A stretch of 64,000 nucleotides of DNA from Flavobacterium cupreum (GCF_003996965.1 NZ_QWDM01000011.1:1-64000); one strand, 5' to 3'; shown: positions 16,593-25,494, counted from the stretch's first letter. The notes: a model not told the origin generated them from the letters alone. Translations and numbers: made by a program.

Positions 16593-18962
16593 TTAGTTGA
16601 GTTCATCCAGTAAATCCTGATACGTGATTTTTTTGGCGTTTGCGTTGGTAATGTTATTGATTACTTTGACGCGGATGGCTCTTAAGCCTGAAACTCCCTG
16701 TAAATCTTCTACTTCAAATTGCTCGATAGCGGGTTCCAGTATTTTTTTGTGTTGCAAATACTTGATATATTTTAAATATTCGGCTTCTTCACCATTTTGG
16801 GAATATACGATCGTAATTTTTTCTTTCTCCGTAATTCGGTCTTTGGTGCCTTTGATATTAGCCTTGTCAATACGTTTTTTAACAACTTCATATCTGGCGT
16901 TGTATGTTCCGTCAACATCAAAGCGTTTTTCATCCATTCTGAAACGAATTGAAAGCGCTGAACTGAATACCAGAATCAATGAAGTCACATCCAGTTCGTA
17001 GGGCAGGGATTCTTTAAGCTGATGATGTTCCAGTTCCATTTCACATAAAGTCTGCAGCTGCCATAAACGCAGGTTATGCAGGTACATGATGTCAAACGGT
17101 TTTGTCGGTGCTATGGAAGATCCGATATATAAATTATGCTCTACACCATCTGTTTTAAAACGCTCGTAATAATGCGGATAAATTTGCTGGGCTTCCAGTT
17201 GTTTTCTGTCCAGAACAGAAGCCAGTTTTTTATTGATAATAGACATCGCATTATCAAATTTCTTTCTTTCCTGATAGAACATGCCTGTTTTTTCATCGAG
17301 GCTTTCAAAATACAGCTTTTCTAATCTTTCATCTTTGGCCGTATCCTTTGTGTTTTTTAGAAGGGGATGAATTTCTTCTTCTATATACCGCTGAATATGT
17401 TGCTCCGTATCTGCTTTTAAAGGCTGATCCAGTTCATCGCGTAATGATTCTAATTCAAATTTGCGTTGCTCAAGCAGCATCAGATTGCTGTTGGGTTTCT
17501 GGTTACCGAAAATTTCCAGAATGGTCGTGAGCTGATTTTTTAAATCTCTCTTAACCGTTTCATTTCGATGCTCCGAAGACCCCTTAATATCAATTTGTCC
17601 GTATAACGGGAAAACGTTTTTAAAGACAATTTCCTTAAAGATATAATCTTTGGTTGGATTGTTATTTTGAAAGTAATTTTGGGATTCCTTTTTAAATTTC
17701 CAGTACACACTTGGGTGAATTGTGGTGTATTCACGCTGAATAATTGCTTCTACCTGATGCTGCATATCCGTATTGTAACGATCGATAGTATCGGTTAAAT
17801 AAGGCAGTACCAGTTCGAGTTTCGTCGCGTTTACACTGTTTAGACTTCTTGGGTTTTCAGAAACCAATTCGACAACACCCAATAAATGGCCGTCTTTAAT
17901 CACCGGGGCAAAAACACAGCTCTGAATGTTTTGTGTTAATAAATGCTCACCCAGTCTTTTATTTGGAGAGGTTTCTATAAATTTTTTAACATTAGAAATG
18001 ACAAAAGGTTCCTGTTTGTCTAATAAATTTTCAAAAGAGCATCCGAAAAAAGCATTTTTACAATCTACTTCCTGATCGGTTGAAAGTAAAAAACTTTGCA
18101 GCTGATTGTCGAATTTGACAGGCCTGATAAATTTTTCTTCTTCGGGATTGTAGATAATAAAACCAACTTTTAAATCAGGGATTTTGAAAATAGATTTAAA
18201 AATATTTTCGATAATATCATTGGAAGCTACCGTTTTTGTATCCGGTTTCAGCAGATTGCTTTTTAAATTGGAAATGGCACTTTCCGTAGTGGCATCAAAT
18301 AAGGAAACAATCCCGAAACCTTTTAGCATCCAGCTTCCCGGAGGGAATTTCGATTTCCAAAGCTCAATATCATTATAATTGTCAATCAGCTCATCAATAT
18401 CATTTTGTGTAAGGGAAACTGAATGTTCTGTTGGCGTGATTTCCATGAAATCGGCATTGTACAGAATGCGGTAATGTTTTTCAATTCCGTTTTCATCCGG
18501 AATATCATAAAAAAAGATCTTATTGAAATCTATATTTTGTCCATAATAACTGCTCAAAATCAGGCAGCAGTTATTAATATAGAACTGGTGATTATCAAAA
18601 TCACGAATTTCCATATAAAACTCATCACCGGCGTTGCGTAATATTTTTTTGAAGCGCTCTGTATAATTAAAGGAGATGTTCTGAAATGGAATAGTAACTG
18701 CTTTAATTTCATTATGCGTTAAAGCAGTGGGAAACAAATCGGCTAATATGTTTTTTATTAAAGCCTCATTATTCTTGATGATACTAAAATCTTCAATTCC
18801 AGTCTTCAATTGAGGTATAGATTCTATCTGTTTTAAAATAGCTTTCGCATAATTCGATCGGTAATCTACATTTGATAGAGCAATTTCTTCAAATGACTCT
18901 ATTAATTTATGAAAAGAGATTATTGTTTTAAAGGGACTATCTGCGTGCAAAAGAGTATCCAT
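16593..18962 (-). CDS. GAF-domain protein of unknown function
   Basis: A 789-residue cytoplasmic protein without a signal peptide or membrane segments. A GAF-like domain is visible at about 245-400 (VGFIIYNPEEEKFIRPV, NIQSCVFAPVIKDGHLLGVVELVSENP). The C-terminal ~390 residues are helical and contain no kinase, cyclase or DNA-binding motif that I recognise. It probably senses a small molecule, but the output is unknown. It is monocistronic. The protein seems typical of Flavobacteriaceae chromosomes, which is recollection rather than a search result. Confidence 0.8.
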   Translation of the reverse strand: MDTLLHADSPFKTIISFHKLIESFEEIALSNVDYRSNYAKAILKQIESIPQLKTGIEDFSIIKNNEALIKNILADLFPTALTHNEIKAVTIPFQNISFNYTERFKKILRNAGDEFYMEIRDFDNHQFYINNCCLILSSYYGQNIDFNKIFFYDIPDENGIEKHYRILYNADFMEITPTEHSVSLTQNDIDELIDNYNDIELWKSKFPPGSWMLKGFGIVSLFDATTESAISNLKSNLLKPDTKTVASNDIIENIFKSIFKIPDLKVGFIIYNPEEEKFIRPVKFDNQLQSFLLSTDQEVDCKNAFFGCSFENLLDKQEPFVISNVKKFIETSPNKRLGEHLLTQNIQSCVFAPVIKDGHLLGVVELVSENPRSLNSVNATKLELVLPYLTDTIDRYNTDMQHQVEAIIQREYTTIHPSVYWKFKKESQNYFQNNNPTKDYIFKEIVFKNVFPLYGQIDIKGSSEHRNETVKRDLKNQLTTILEIFGNQKPNSNLMLLEQRKFELESLRDELDQPLKADTEQHIQRYIEEEIHPLLKNTKDTAKDERLEKLYFESLDEKTGMFYQERKKFDNAMSIINKKLASVLDRKQLEAQQIYPHYYERFKTDGVEHNLYIGSSIAPTKPFDIMYLHNLRLWQLQTLCEMELEHHQLKESLPYELDVTSLILVFSSALSIRFRMDEKRFDVDGTYNARYEVVKKRIDKANIKGTKDRITEKEKITIVYSQNGEEAEYLKYIKYLQHKKILEPAIEQFEVEDLQGVSGLRAIRVKVINNITNANAKKITYQDLLDELN

Positions 18963-19111
18963 TTGTTTTTGGGTTTAGAGTGCAAAATTAAGCAAAAATT
19001 AAGAATGTCAATGATTTTACCATCTGTTTCGCTTATGGCACCATAGATTTTCAAGCATGGGAAAGTGGCGTATTCAGGGCATCTTTTTTATTTAACAAAA
19101 TATTAACTTTG

Positions 19112-19148
19112 ATAATAACGGAACGATCGTTCCGTTATTATATCTTTG
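19112..19148 (+). promoter_or_regulatory. Perfect 30-bp palindromic operator overlapping the SDR promoter
   Basis: 19112-19141 is a perfect palindrome with the core AACGGAACGATCGTTCCGTT. It runs straight into the -7 box TATCTTTG (19141-19148). The half-site GGAAC..GTTCC recurs before the TetR gene at 19965-19978. A repressor bound here would cover the promoter; the TetR protein encoded at 20019-20600 is the obvious candidate. Confidence 0.85.
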
Positions 19149-19191
19149 CTCCATAATAATTGAATAATCAATAATTTAAAAACAAATAAAA

Positions 19192-19944
19192 ATGAAAAAT
19201 TTAGACAAAAAAGTAGCTATTGTGACAGGTGGAAATAGCGGAATCGGGTATGCTGCAGCAGCAGAATTTGTAGAAAGAGGCGCAACAGTAATTGTGACCG
19301 GAAGAAACAAAGAGGCTTTGCTTCAGGCAGAAAAAGAGTTGAATGTCACCGGAATTGTAGCCGATCAGGGCGATTTAAAATCAATTGATAATTTAGTAGC
19401 TGAAGTAGCTGCAAAATTCGGTAAAATTGATATTGTATTTTTAAATGCAGGAGTGGCTTCCTTTTCACCTTTGGAATCGGCATCAGAAGAACATTACGAT
19501 TCTATTATGGATGTCAATGTAAAAGGCGTTTATTTTACACTTCAGAAATTATTGCCTATTCTGAATGACGGAGGTTCAGTAATTTTTAATACTTCTATCA
19601 ATGCAAGTGTGGGTATGCCAAACTCCGGAGTATATGCCGCCAGCAAAGCAGCACTTTTATCTTTAAACCGTGTGTTTGCTACTGAACTGGCACCAAGAAA
19701 TATCAGAATCAATGCTGTTTCTCCCGGACCTGTTGAAACTCCGCTTTACGGAAAATTAGGTTTGCAAAAAGAAGAAGTGGAAGGTTTTGGAGCTGTTTTG
19801 AGTGAAAAAATATTATTGAAACGTTTTGGTAAACCGTCTGAAATTGCAAAAACGGTAGCTTTCCTGGCTTCTGATGACGCCTCATTTATAACAGGTACCG
19901 AAGTCGTTGTGGACGGTGGACTGATCGTTAACGCGGTAGTTTAA
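19192..19944 (+). CDS. Short-chain dehydrogenase/reductase
   Basis: A 250-residue classical SDR that should oxidise or reduce an alcohol/carbonyl with NAD(P). The cofactor loop is TGGNSGIG (12-19), the NAG motif is in FLNAGVA (84-90), and the catalytic Y148 and K152 lie in YAASK. The C-terminal IRINAVSPGPVETP and VDGGL are standard. Substrate is unknown. The palindromic operator at its promoter and the TetR gene immediately downstream mark it as the target of that regulator, a common arrangement for inducible detoxification enzymes. Confidence 0.93.
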   Translation: MKNLDKKVAIVTGGNSGIGYAAAAEFVERGATVIVTGRNKEALLQAEKELNVTGIVADQGDLKSIDNLVAEVAAKFGKIDIVFLNAGVASFSPLESASEEHYDSIMDVNVKGVYFTLQKLLPILNDGGSVIFNTSINASVGMPNSGVYAASKAALLSLNRVFATELAPRNIRINAVSPGPVETPLYGKLGLQKEEVEGFGAVLSEKILLKRFGKPSEIAKTVAFLASDDASFITGTEVVVDGGLIVNAVV

Positions 19945-19964
19945 TTTTTTTTTAGACTAATTCA

Positions 19965-19996
19965 GGAACGATTGTTCCGTATTTTTTATATCTTTG
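19965..19996 (+). promoter_or_regulatory. Operator and -7 box before the TetR gene
   Basis: GGAACGATTGTTCC (19965-19978) shares half-sites with the SDR operator. The -7 box TATCTTTG is at 19989-19996. The TetR gene therefore has its own promoter and is probably autoregulated. Confidence 0.75.
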
Positions 19997-20018
19997 TACA
20001 GAATTTAATTAGGAAGTC

Positions 20019-20600
20019 ATGGCCAGAACGAAAGAATTTAACGAAGAGCAGGTATTGGATAAAGCTATTGAAATTTTCTGGCACAAAGGGTACAACGGAA
20101 CTTCGGCGCAGGATTTGGTAACCCATTTGGGTCTAAGCCGTTCCAGTCTGTACGATACCTTTGGTGACAAGCAAAAGCTTTTTTCCATGGCCCTGAAAAG
20201 ATACCAGAAACAGGGGCAGGATTATGTCAAAAATCTTTTAGAAGAAGCTGTAGATATAAAAGCCGCACTGACTGTGATTTTTAAACAAGCAGTTTTGGAA
20301 AGTCTGGAAGACCGGATTACTAAAGGCTGTTTTATGGTGAATTCTTCGGTAGAGCTCGCCATGCATGACGAAGAGATTGCCAAAATAGTAAACGATAACA
20401 GGCAGACAATGCAAGCGGTTTTTCTGAGAGCCGTAAAAAAAGGGCAGGAGGCAGGCCAGATTTCAGTACAGCAGAATGCAAGGACACTGGCTCGTTTTAT
20501 CTTTAACAATTATACCGGCATCAGGGTTTTGGCCCGTTCCGGCGAGAAAGACAAACAAGTCTATGATGATATTCTCAAAGCACTGTTTTCTTTGTTTTAA
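20019..20600 (+). CDS. TetR/AcrR family transcriptional repressor
   Basis: 193 residues with the TetR helix-turn-helix near 20-60 (KGYNGTSAQDLVTHLGLSRSSLYDTFGDKQKLF) and a ligand-binding C-terminal domain of the type seen in regulators of small oxidoreductases (TKGCFMVNSSVEL). It probably represses itself and the upstream SDR gene through the GGAAC-N4-GTTCC sites at both promoters. The effector is unknown. An intrinsic terminator follows. Confidence 0.93.
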   Translation: MARTKEFNEEQVLDKAIEIFWHKGYNGTSAQDLVTHLGLSRSSLYDTFGDKQKLFSMALKRYQKQGQDYVKNLLEEAVDIKAALTVIFKQAVLESLEDRITKGCFMVNSSVELAMHDEEIAKIVNDNRQTMQAVFLRAVKKGQEAGQISVQQNARTLARFIFNNYTGIRVLARSGEKDKQVYDDILKALFSLF

Positions 20601-20614
20601 GGAAATATTTGAAT

Positions 20615-20653
20615 TAAAAAACGGCAATTACAAATAGTAGTTGCCGTTTTTTG
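20615..20653. terminator. Terminator after the TetR gene
   Basis: ACGGCAA (20621-20627) pairs with TTGCCGT (20641-20647), with A and T runs outside. It probably also serves the convergent gene at 20685. Confidence 0.85.
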
Positions 20654-20684
20654 TTTAAGTAAGTAATAGAAAATGAATGACTTT

Positions 20685-21743
20685 CTAGCTTTTTTCTTCT
20701 TTATTGAAGTAAACTAAATAGTAATACATTTGTTTTTCTTCATCCCACCCTTTTTCAACGTATTTTTCTGCGCTTTCCGGATTGATGAAATCCATTTTTA
20801 TCTGAATATGCGTATCCAGGTTAATCACGTTTTTAATCGATTTTCTGGCGTCAGAAACTGCTGAGTTGGCAATTGGGAATGAGGTTACATCTTCGATGCT
20901 ATATTTTTCTCCTTTATCTACTTTATAGTTTTTGAATTCAGGAATTAAGTCGGGGTTGTCTAATACTTCATTTAAGAAATTTTGTTCCTCAAACTGATCA
21001 TTTTTGGCGAAATAATTCACTGATCGGTTCATAAACATCACTTCTTCTTTTTTGTCTTCTGCCGGTAAAACGACGTCTTTGGCGAAGTTCTGACAAAATT
21101 TCAGGTATTTTTTAGTAATGAAGTTTTCATCTTCAAAGGCATCAACAGATAAAAAATGCTCTAACCAGTAGCGCGCATCATAACGGTTGCTGTCTACGGT
21201 AAGGATTTTGTACCCTTCTTCTTTTTTATAATTAAAGATCAGGCATCCTTTGTCTAACTTGCTCAGGTTGATTCCCTGCTGCAGGATCATTTCAAGATTG
21301 CTGTCTTTTTCTTCGAATTGTAAAAAGTCAGCCTGCAATTCGCTTTTAAAGATTCCGATAGCATCCACAACATTGTTGTCAATACTTAGATTGGTCAGGT
21401 AGGTTACATAAACCTCTCCGTTCTTAATATGCGGGTGATTGGACTGCTCGAATAAATGTGTCGTGATTTTTTTGGAAATCTCCTGCACATTCGCCGGATT
21501 GGCAAAAATCTCCGTAGCGTATTTAAACATGTCGTTATAATCCAAATCTACTTCGTGCGCAAACTGATAATAGTTTTCTTCTTTTTCTCTAAAAGGCTTA
21601 AAGAAGTACTCTTTTATCAAAGGCACAATTTCATCATTTAAATTAAATGGCTGTTCCGATAAAAAAATCGCTTCGTTTCTGCTTTTGTTTCCTACGCGGT
21701 GTATTGAAAGCGTCTCGATGTGGGTGTTGAATAAGTTGATCAT
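20685..21743 (-). CDS. Nucleoid-associated protein (NdpA/YejK family)
   Basis: 352 residues, the normal size for the 37-kDa nucleoid-associated protein family. Recognisable stretches are IETLSIHRVGNKSRNE near the N-terminus, GEVYVTYLTNLSIDNNVVDAIGIFKSE (about 108-135) and SKLDKGCLIFN. It is expected to bind the nucleoid; the molecular role is unclear in the family. It is monocistronic, with a CAAAG-type octamer array just upstream of its start codon. Confidence 0.88.
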   Translation of the reverse strand: MINLFNTHIETLSIHRVGNKSRNEAIFLSEQPFNLNDEIVPLIKEYFFKPFREKEENYYQFAHEVDLDYNDMFKYATEIFANPANVQEISKKITTHLFEQSNHPHIKNGEVYVTYLTNLSIDNNVVDAIGIFKSELQADFLQFEEKDSNLEMILQQGINLSKLDKGCLIFNYKKEEGYKILTVDSNRYDARYWLEHFLSVDAFEDENFITKKYLKFCQNFAKDVVLPAEDKKEEVMFMNRSVNYFAKNDQFEEQNFLNEVLDNPDLIPEFKNYKVDKGEKYSIEDVTSFPIANSAVSDARKSIKNVINLDTHIQIKMDFINPESAEKYVEKGWDEEKQMYYYLVYFNKEEKS

Positions 21744-21755
21744 GTTTCTATTTAG

Positions 21756-21787
21756 GTTCAGAGTGGCAAAGGCTCAAAGGAACAAAG
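21756..21787 (+). repeat. Four-unit CAAAG-type octamer array
   Basis: GTTCAGAG TGGCAAAG and two further units, followed by GTTT. It sits in the 46-bp gap between the ndpA-like gene and the frameshifted S23 gene, 2 bases after the S23 stop codon. Confidence 0.85.
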
Positions 21788-21789
21788 GT

Positions 21790-22151
21790 TTAGTTTCTGT
21801 CTTTTATCTTTCGAATAAAGGCACTTAACATACGCTCTAGCTCTCTGCTTTCTCCATTTATTTTGTTAAATTGATTCTCGTTTAAAAATTTTAAATTGAA
21901 TGAGATTTCAAGCTGGGTTTGCATCTCGAATAATGATGACATTGAAATATTTAAAAATCTAAGATAATCATTATTGCCATCTCTGCCATAACCTTCGGCA
22001 ATATTGCTGGGTATTGATACTGAACATCTTCTGATTTGTGAAGATAGTCCATAAATTTCTTCTTTGGGAAATGAATTTGTTAATTGGTAAATTTCTGTTA
22101 CATGTTCATCGATTTTTGCCAGATTAGAAGGTCTCGAAAAGTATTCATCAT
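21790..22151 (-). pseudogene. Frameshifted four-helix-bundle protein (23S rRNA intervening-sequence/S23 family)
   Basis: Reading the minus strand from the ATG at 22151 gives MMNTFRDLLIWQKSMNM and then a stop at 22098-22100. One base shifted, the frame continues TEIYQLTNSFPKEEIYGLSS, then RRCSVSIPSNIAEGYGR and a helical C-terminus to the TAA at 21790-21792. Together the pieces make a standard ~120-residue S23 protein with the family motif (S)IPSNIAEG(YGR). A single missing G between codons 17 and 18 (ATG-GTA read as ATGTA) explains the break. It could be a real pseudogene or a sequencing error. No downstream start allows a useful protein. Confidence 0.85.
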
Positions 22152-22223
22152 TTAATGTATTTAAAAATCAAACACAAAAATAAGAATTTTATTACTTTTC
22201 AAAATTAATAGTTTAAAAGAAAC

Positions 22224-22255
22224 CTTTGACCCTTTGCAACTCTGAACCTTTGAAC
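22224..22255 (-). repeat. Four-unit CAAAG-type octamer array
   Basis: On the plus strand CTTTGACC CTTTGCAA and two more units, followed by an A-run that adjoins the stop codon of the gene at 22266. The rest of 22152-22265 shows nothing coding. Confidence 0.85.
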
Positions 22256-22265
22256 CCAAAAAAAA

Positions 22266-22805
22266 TTAATTCCAATTCTCCTCAAACCCGAAATCCTCAA
22301 AGCTGTCGTCTCCTTCAAACATATCGAGATCATCTTCGTCCAAATCGTCTTCAAATTCTCCGTAGATATCGTCGTGCATGTCGGCTTCAAAGTTTTTTTC
22401 TATGGCTTCGTCCGGCATCTCACCATGAGAGAATAAAGTTTCCGGATAAATTGCGGTAGCCGATTGCTCTTCTACAGCGGCCAGTTCTACAAGGAATGTC
22501 CACATATTGATGAAATCGTACACATAGATAATTTTGGTATTTTCTTTGTCTAAGAGATCAGATAATGCGTAATCACTCATGATTTTTTGTTCGCCGGGAA
22601 CGTCTCCGGTATCAAAAAGCGGGATTTCATCTTCCTGATTCCAAGTTTCATCGCAGGTATAAAACGAAGCTACTTCCATTCCGTCAAAACCAAAAGCGTT
22701 GAAGATTGCATTGTGTAAATCCTCAAGAGTATCATCCTCAAGAATAGCAATGTCTCTGAAAATATCTTCTTCGGCGTCTAGAATTACTCTAAATTTATAA
22801 ACCAT
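22266..22805 (-). CDS. Plasmid pRiA4b ORF-3-like protein (IS1096 TnpR-like fold)
   Basis: 179 residues. The N-terminal half (YKFRVILDAEEDIFRDIAIL, LHNAIFNAFGFDG, FYTCDETW, YVYDFINMWTFLVEL) matches the pRiA4b ORF-3-like family. The C-terminal ~45 residues are very acidic (Asp/Glu-rich with Phe), which is usual in flavobacterial members. The family is widespread but has no settled function. A TACCTTTG -7 box lies 24 bases upstream. No mobile element accompanies it. Confidence 0.85.
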   Translation of the reverse strand: MVYKFRVILDAEEDIFRDIAILEDDTLEDLHNAIFNAFGFDGMEVASFYTCDETWNQEDEIPLFDTGDVPGEQKIMSDYALSDLLDKENTKIIYVYDFINMWTFLVELAAVEEQSATAIYPETLFSHGEMPDEAIEKNFEADMHDDIYGEFEDDLDEDDLDMFEGDDSFEDFGFEENWN

Positions 22806-22828
22806 AATCTTTGTATTTTTTGAAAAGT

Positions 22829-22836
22829 CAAAGGTA
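22829..22836 (-). promoter_or_regulatory. -7 promoter element of the pRiA4b-like gene
   Basis: TACCTTTG on the minus strand, 23 bases before the ATG at 22805. Confidence 0.6.
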
Positions 22837-22930
22837 AAATATAAAAAACGAAATACGAATTTTGAATTACGTTTTGTTGAAAAGATTTTACAAAGCGATT
22901 AATCTTACCAATGAAGTTTGGTAGTAGCCC

Positions 22931-23290
22931 GTGTCAGGCTGAGCGAAGTCGAAGCCACGTGCCAATTGGCAAGCCTTCGACTTCGCTCAGGATGACACCA
23001 GGTCAAGATGCTTTGTTTTGAGGTTTTCAAAACCTTACAGATTTTAATAATGACTAAAGTTTAAAATTTTCGTTGCGACTTTCAGGCTGAGCGGAGTCGA
23101 ATCCCCGTTCCAATTGGCAAGCCTTCGAGTTCGCTTAGGATGCCACCAGGTCAAGATGCTTTCTTTTGAGGTTTTCAAAACCTTACAGATTTTAATAATG
23201 ACTAAAGTTTAAAATTTTCGTTGCAACTGTCAGGCTGAGCGGAGTCGAAGCCCCGTTCCAATTGGCACGCCTTTGAATTCGCTCAGGATA
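22931..23290. repeat. 148-bp repeat in two and a half copies, built on a Bacteroidota inverted repeat
   Basis: Three hairpins (22931-22998, about 23081-23146 and 23227-23290) each pair TCAGGCTGAGCGRAGTCGAA with its complement around a CAATTGG loop. The spacer containing CCAGGTCAAGATGC and TTTTCAAAACCTTACAG recurs at an exact 148-bp distance (22998 and 23146). The copies decay progressively from left to right. The 505-bp gap 22806-23310 holds nothing else. Confidence 0.85.
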
Positions 23291-23310
23291 AAATGCATCT
23301 TCGAAAAAAA

Positions 23311-23910
23311 CTATTTTCCCGCCAGTCTTTTTCTGATCTTTTGATAATGCTTATGATAAGTGCTGTGACTTGGATAAGTTCTGCCTGATGTCATGTTGTT
23401 AAAAATTAAAGCGACCAGAAGCAAAATCAAAACGCCTACCAGAACAGGGGATAGTACATACATATAGCCCAGGGCTTTTATTTTTTCGGATCCTATGACG
23501 GCAATAAGTGCTGTTGCGCCTCCAGGAGGATGCAGTGTTTTGGTCATCTGCATTAAAATAATTGCAAGCGAAACGGCCAGTGGTGCAGCAATCCAGATAA
23601 TATCCGGAGCGAGTTTATGAACGGTTACGCCAACCAATGCAGAAATGACATGTCCGCCAACTAAATTTCGGGGCTGTGAAAAAGGACTCTGAATAATTCC
23701 GTAAACCAAAACACTCGAAGCTCCAAATGAACCAATTAAATAAACGGCATCATTTCCTGAAAAATGTATGGATTGTATATACGCCAGAATTCCAATTCCG
23801 ACAAAAGAACCCAGAAAGGACCAAAAATGTTCCTTATAGTCAATTAAGGTTTCCTTGTAAAGGATGTAACGGGTTTTGCGGTAACTTCTTTTAATTTTCT
23901 GAACTGGCAT
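23311..23910 (-). CDS. HPP family integral membrane protein
   Basis: 199 residues with about four membrane helices (near 32-50, 54-73, 100-140 and 150-168) and the family signature TLHPPGGATAL at about 124-134. HPP proteins are small membrane proteins linked in some bacteria and plastids to nitrite transport; the substrate here is not known. It begins 2 bases after the ClC gene stop and is probably co-transcribed with it. Confidence 0.9.
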   Translation of the reverse strand: MPVQKIKRSYRKTRYILYKETLIDYKEHFWSFLGSFVGIGILAYIQSIHFSGNDAVYLIGSFGASSVLVYGIIQSPFSQPRNLVGGHVISALVGVTVHKLAPDIIWIAAPLAVSLAIILMQMTKTLHPPGGATALIAVIGSEKIKALGYMYVLSPVLVGVLILLLVALIFNNMTSGRTYPSHSTYHKHYQKIRKRLAGK

Positions 23911-23912
23911 GC

Positions 23913-25220
23913 TTATTTTATTAAACTGGGAGAATACGTGTAAACGGTATACGGATAAATCATTTTTGCCGTGTATTTAGAAATCAGGCAAACGGCTAAA
24001 ATAGGAAGGAATAAGGTATAATCGTTTGTTAATCCACATACTAAAAATATAGCAGTGAAAGGGGCATGAATGCTGGCACTTAAAACAGCTGCCATTCCGA
24101 TAATCATAAAATTGACCGGAATTACCTGTGTGTTAAAAAACGTATTTAAAACAGAAGACAATAAAAGTCCCAGAAAACCACCGATAAAAAGGCTTGGAGC
24201 AAAAACACCTCCATCGCCGCCGGAAGCTAATGTTACAGAAGTAACGATTGGTTTCAGAATTAAAATTCCGGTTAAAGTCAATGCCAAAGTTATGGTTAAC
24301 GGAAGCTCGCCGGAACTGCCAAAAATCATTTTTATAGCATGATAGCCTTCTCCGTACAATTGTGGAAATACAAATAGCGAAACACTCAAAATAACTGATC
24401 CTAAAAGAATTTTGTAATAATGTGTTTGAATTTTACCGAATTGAGATTTGAAAAATAAGACGCAACGGGTTAGGTAAACCGAATTTATTCCGGCCAATAT
24501 GCCTAAAAGAATAAAATACGGAATCGCTTTCAGATGCCAGGTGGTAATGGAAACGGTAAATAAAGGCTCTTCTTTTAAAATCGATAATAAACCAAAAGCA
24601 ATCGAAACGGCAATTACATTGGTGATGATAAAGGCGCGTGTAACTTTTCGGGAAATGACTTCAACAGCAAATAAAATTCCGGCAACCGGACTGCTGAACA
24701 GTGCTGTAATTCCCGCGGCAACGCCCGCACAAATCAATTCTGTTTTATATTTACGGAAGACATTTTCTTTTTGCTGTGCCACCGAACCAATTGTCGCAGT
24801 AGCCACAACAGTGGAAACTTCGATTCCGGTAGAGCCTCCAAAAATAACGGTTAATAGTCCGTTTATAAAGTGGGATGGAATTTTGTAGGAAGGAAGGTTT
24901 TTTGAACCTGATGTAGTGCTTTCAAAGACTTCCTTAATGCCTTTGTTTTCTTTTTTCTTAAAAAGATACTGTCTTAGAAAATAAATCACAGATAATCCGA
25001 AAACAGGAAAAACAACAAAAAAGACCGGATGTACAGTTACTTCATGAAAGAAGATTTCTTCGTAATATTCGGTTATTTTTTTTAATGAAATTCCCAGGAA
25101 TGCGGAAAGAAAACCAATTAATACAGAAACAATAACTAATTTTCGGAAAACAATGAATTGATGATTTTTTTTGATTTGTGCCGTTTTGTTCATCAGAAGT
25201 AGATTTGAGAATCGCAGCAT
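23913..25220 (-). CDS. ClC family chloride channel/transporter
   Basis: 435 residues, ten or more membrane helices, with ClC motifs GGSTGIEVS (128-136), GVAAGITALFSSPVAGILFAVEV (about 165-187) and GGDGGVFAPSLFIGG (near 335-350). In the position of the GREGP gating glutamate this protein has threonine (T131), a change linked in the family to uncoupled or altered exchange. The usual GSGIP loop is also divergent (SGSKNLP). There is no C-terminal CBS domain. The start may be the ATG at 25193 instead of 25220; the -7 box at 25237 allows both. It is followed in the same operon by the HPP gene. Confidence 0.92.
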   Translation of the reverse strand: MLRFSNLLLMNKTAQIKKNHQFIVFRKLVIVSVLIGFLSAFLGISLKKITEYYEEIFFHEVTVHPVFFVVFPVFGLSVIYFLRQYLFKKKENKGIKEVFESTTSGSKNLPSYKIPSHFINGLLTVIFGGSTGIEVSTVVATATIGSVAQQKENVFRKYKTELICAGVAAGITALFSSPVAGILFAVEVISRKVTRAFIITNVIAVSIAFGLLSILKEEPLFTVSITTWHLKAIPYFILLGILAGINSVYLTRCVLFFKSQFGKIQTHYYKILLGSVILSVSLFVFPQLYGEGYHAIKMIFGSSGELPLTITLALTLTGILILKPIVTSVTLASGGDGGVFAPSLFIGGFLGLLLSSVLNTFFNTQVIPVNFMIIGMAAVLSASIHAPFTAIFLVCGLTNDYTLFLPILAVCLISKYTAKMIYPYTVYTYSPSLIK

Positions 25221-25236
25221 TTTATTTGCGATTTCA

Positions 25237-25244
25237 CAAAATTA
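25237..25244 (-). promoter_or_regulatory. -7 promoter element of the ClC-HPP operon
   Basis: TAATTTTG on the minus strand, matching TAnnTTTG, 16 bases before the start at 25220 and 43 before the alternative ATG at 25193. Confidence 0.55.
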
Positions 25245-25400
25245 GGCAATCACATTCGTTTTTTAATAAAAAACGCTCAGTATATTGTGTTAAAAGTTAT
25301 CTGGAGAGATAATTTTAAGTTGTTTTTATGGTGTACTGTTGAAGAATAATTTCGCAAAATTGAGAAGTTTAATTTAAATTAATTATTAAACCTACTGGTT

Positions 25401-25436
25401 TGTCATTTCGCTCGAGTCTCCTTGGTCGAAATGACA
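25401..25436. repeat. Short GTCATTTCG inverted repeat
   Basis: TGTCATTTCG (25401-25410) pairs with CGAAATGACA (25427-25436). It is a short member of the same motif family as 62977-63076. The rest of the gap 25245-25494 shows no gene. Confidence 0.7.
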
Positions 25437-25494
25437 TAAATGAGAAAAAAAATTTCCGACTTCGTGACTTCTCAAGATTAAATCTTTCCCAAAA

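Noticed and set aside
22266..22805. Mobile element suggested by the IS1096/pRiA4b-like protein
   Set aside because: No transposase, terminal repeats or target duplication nearby; the family is common as a free chromosomal gene.
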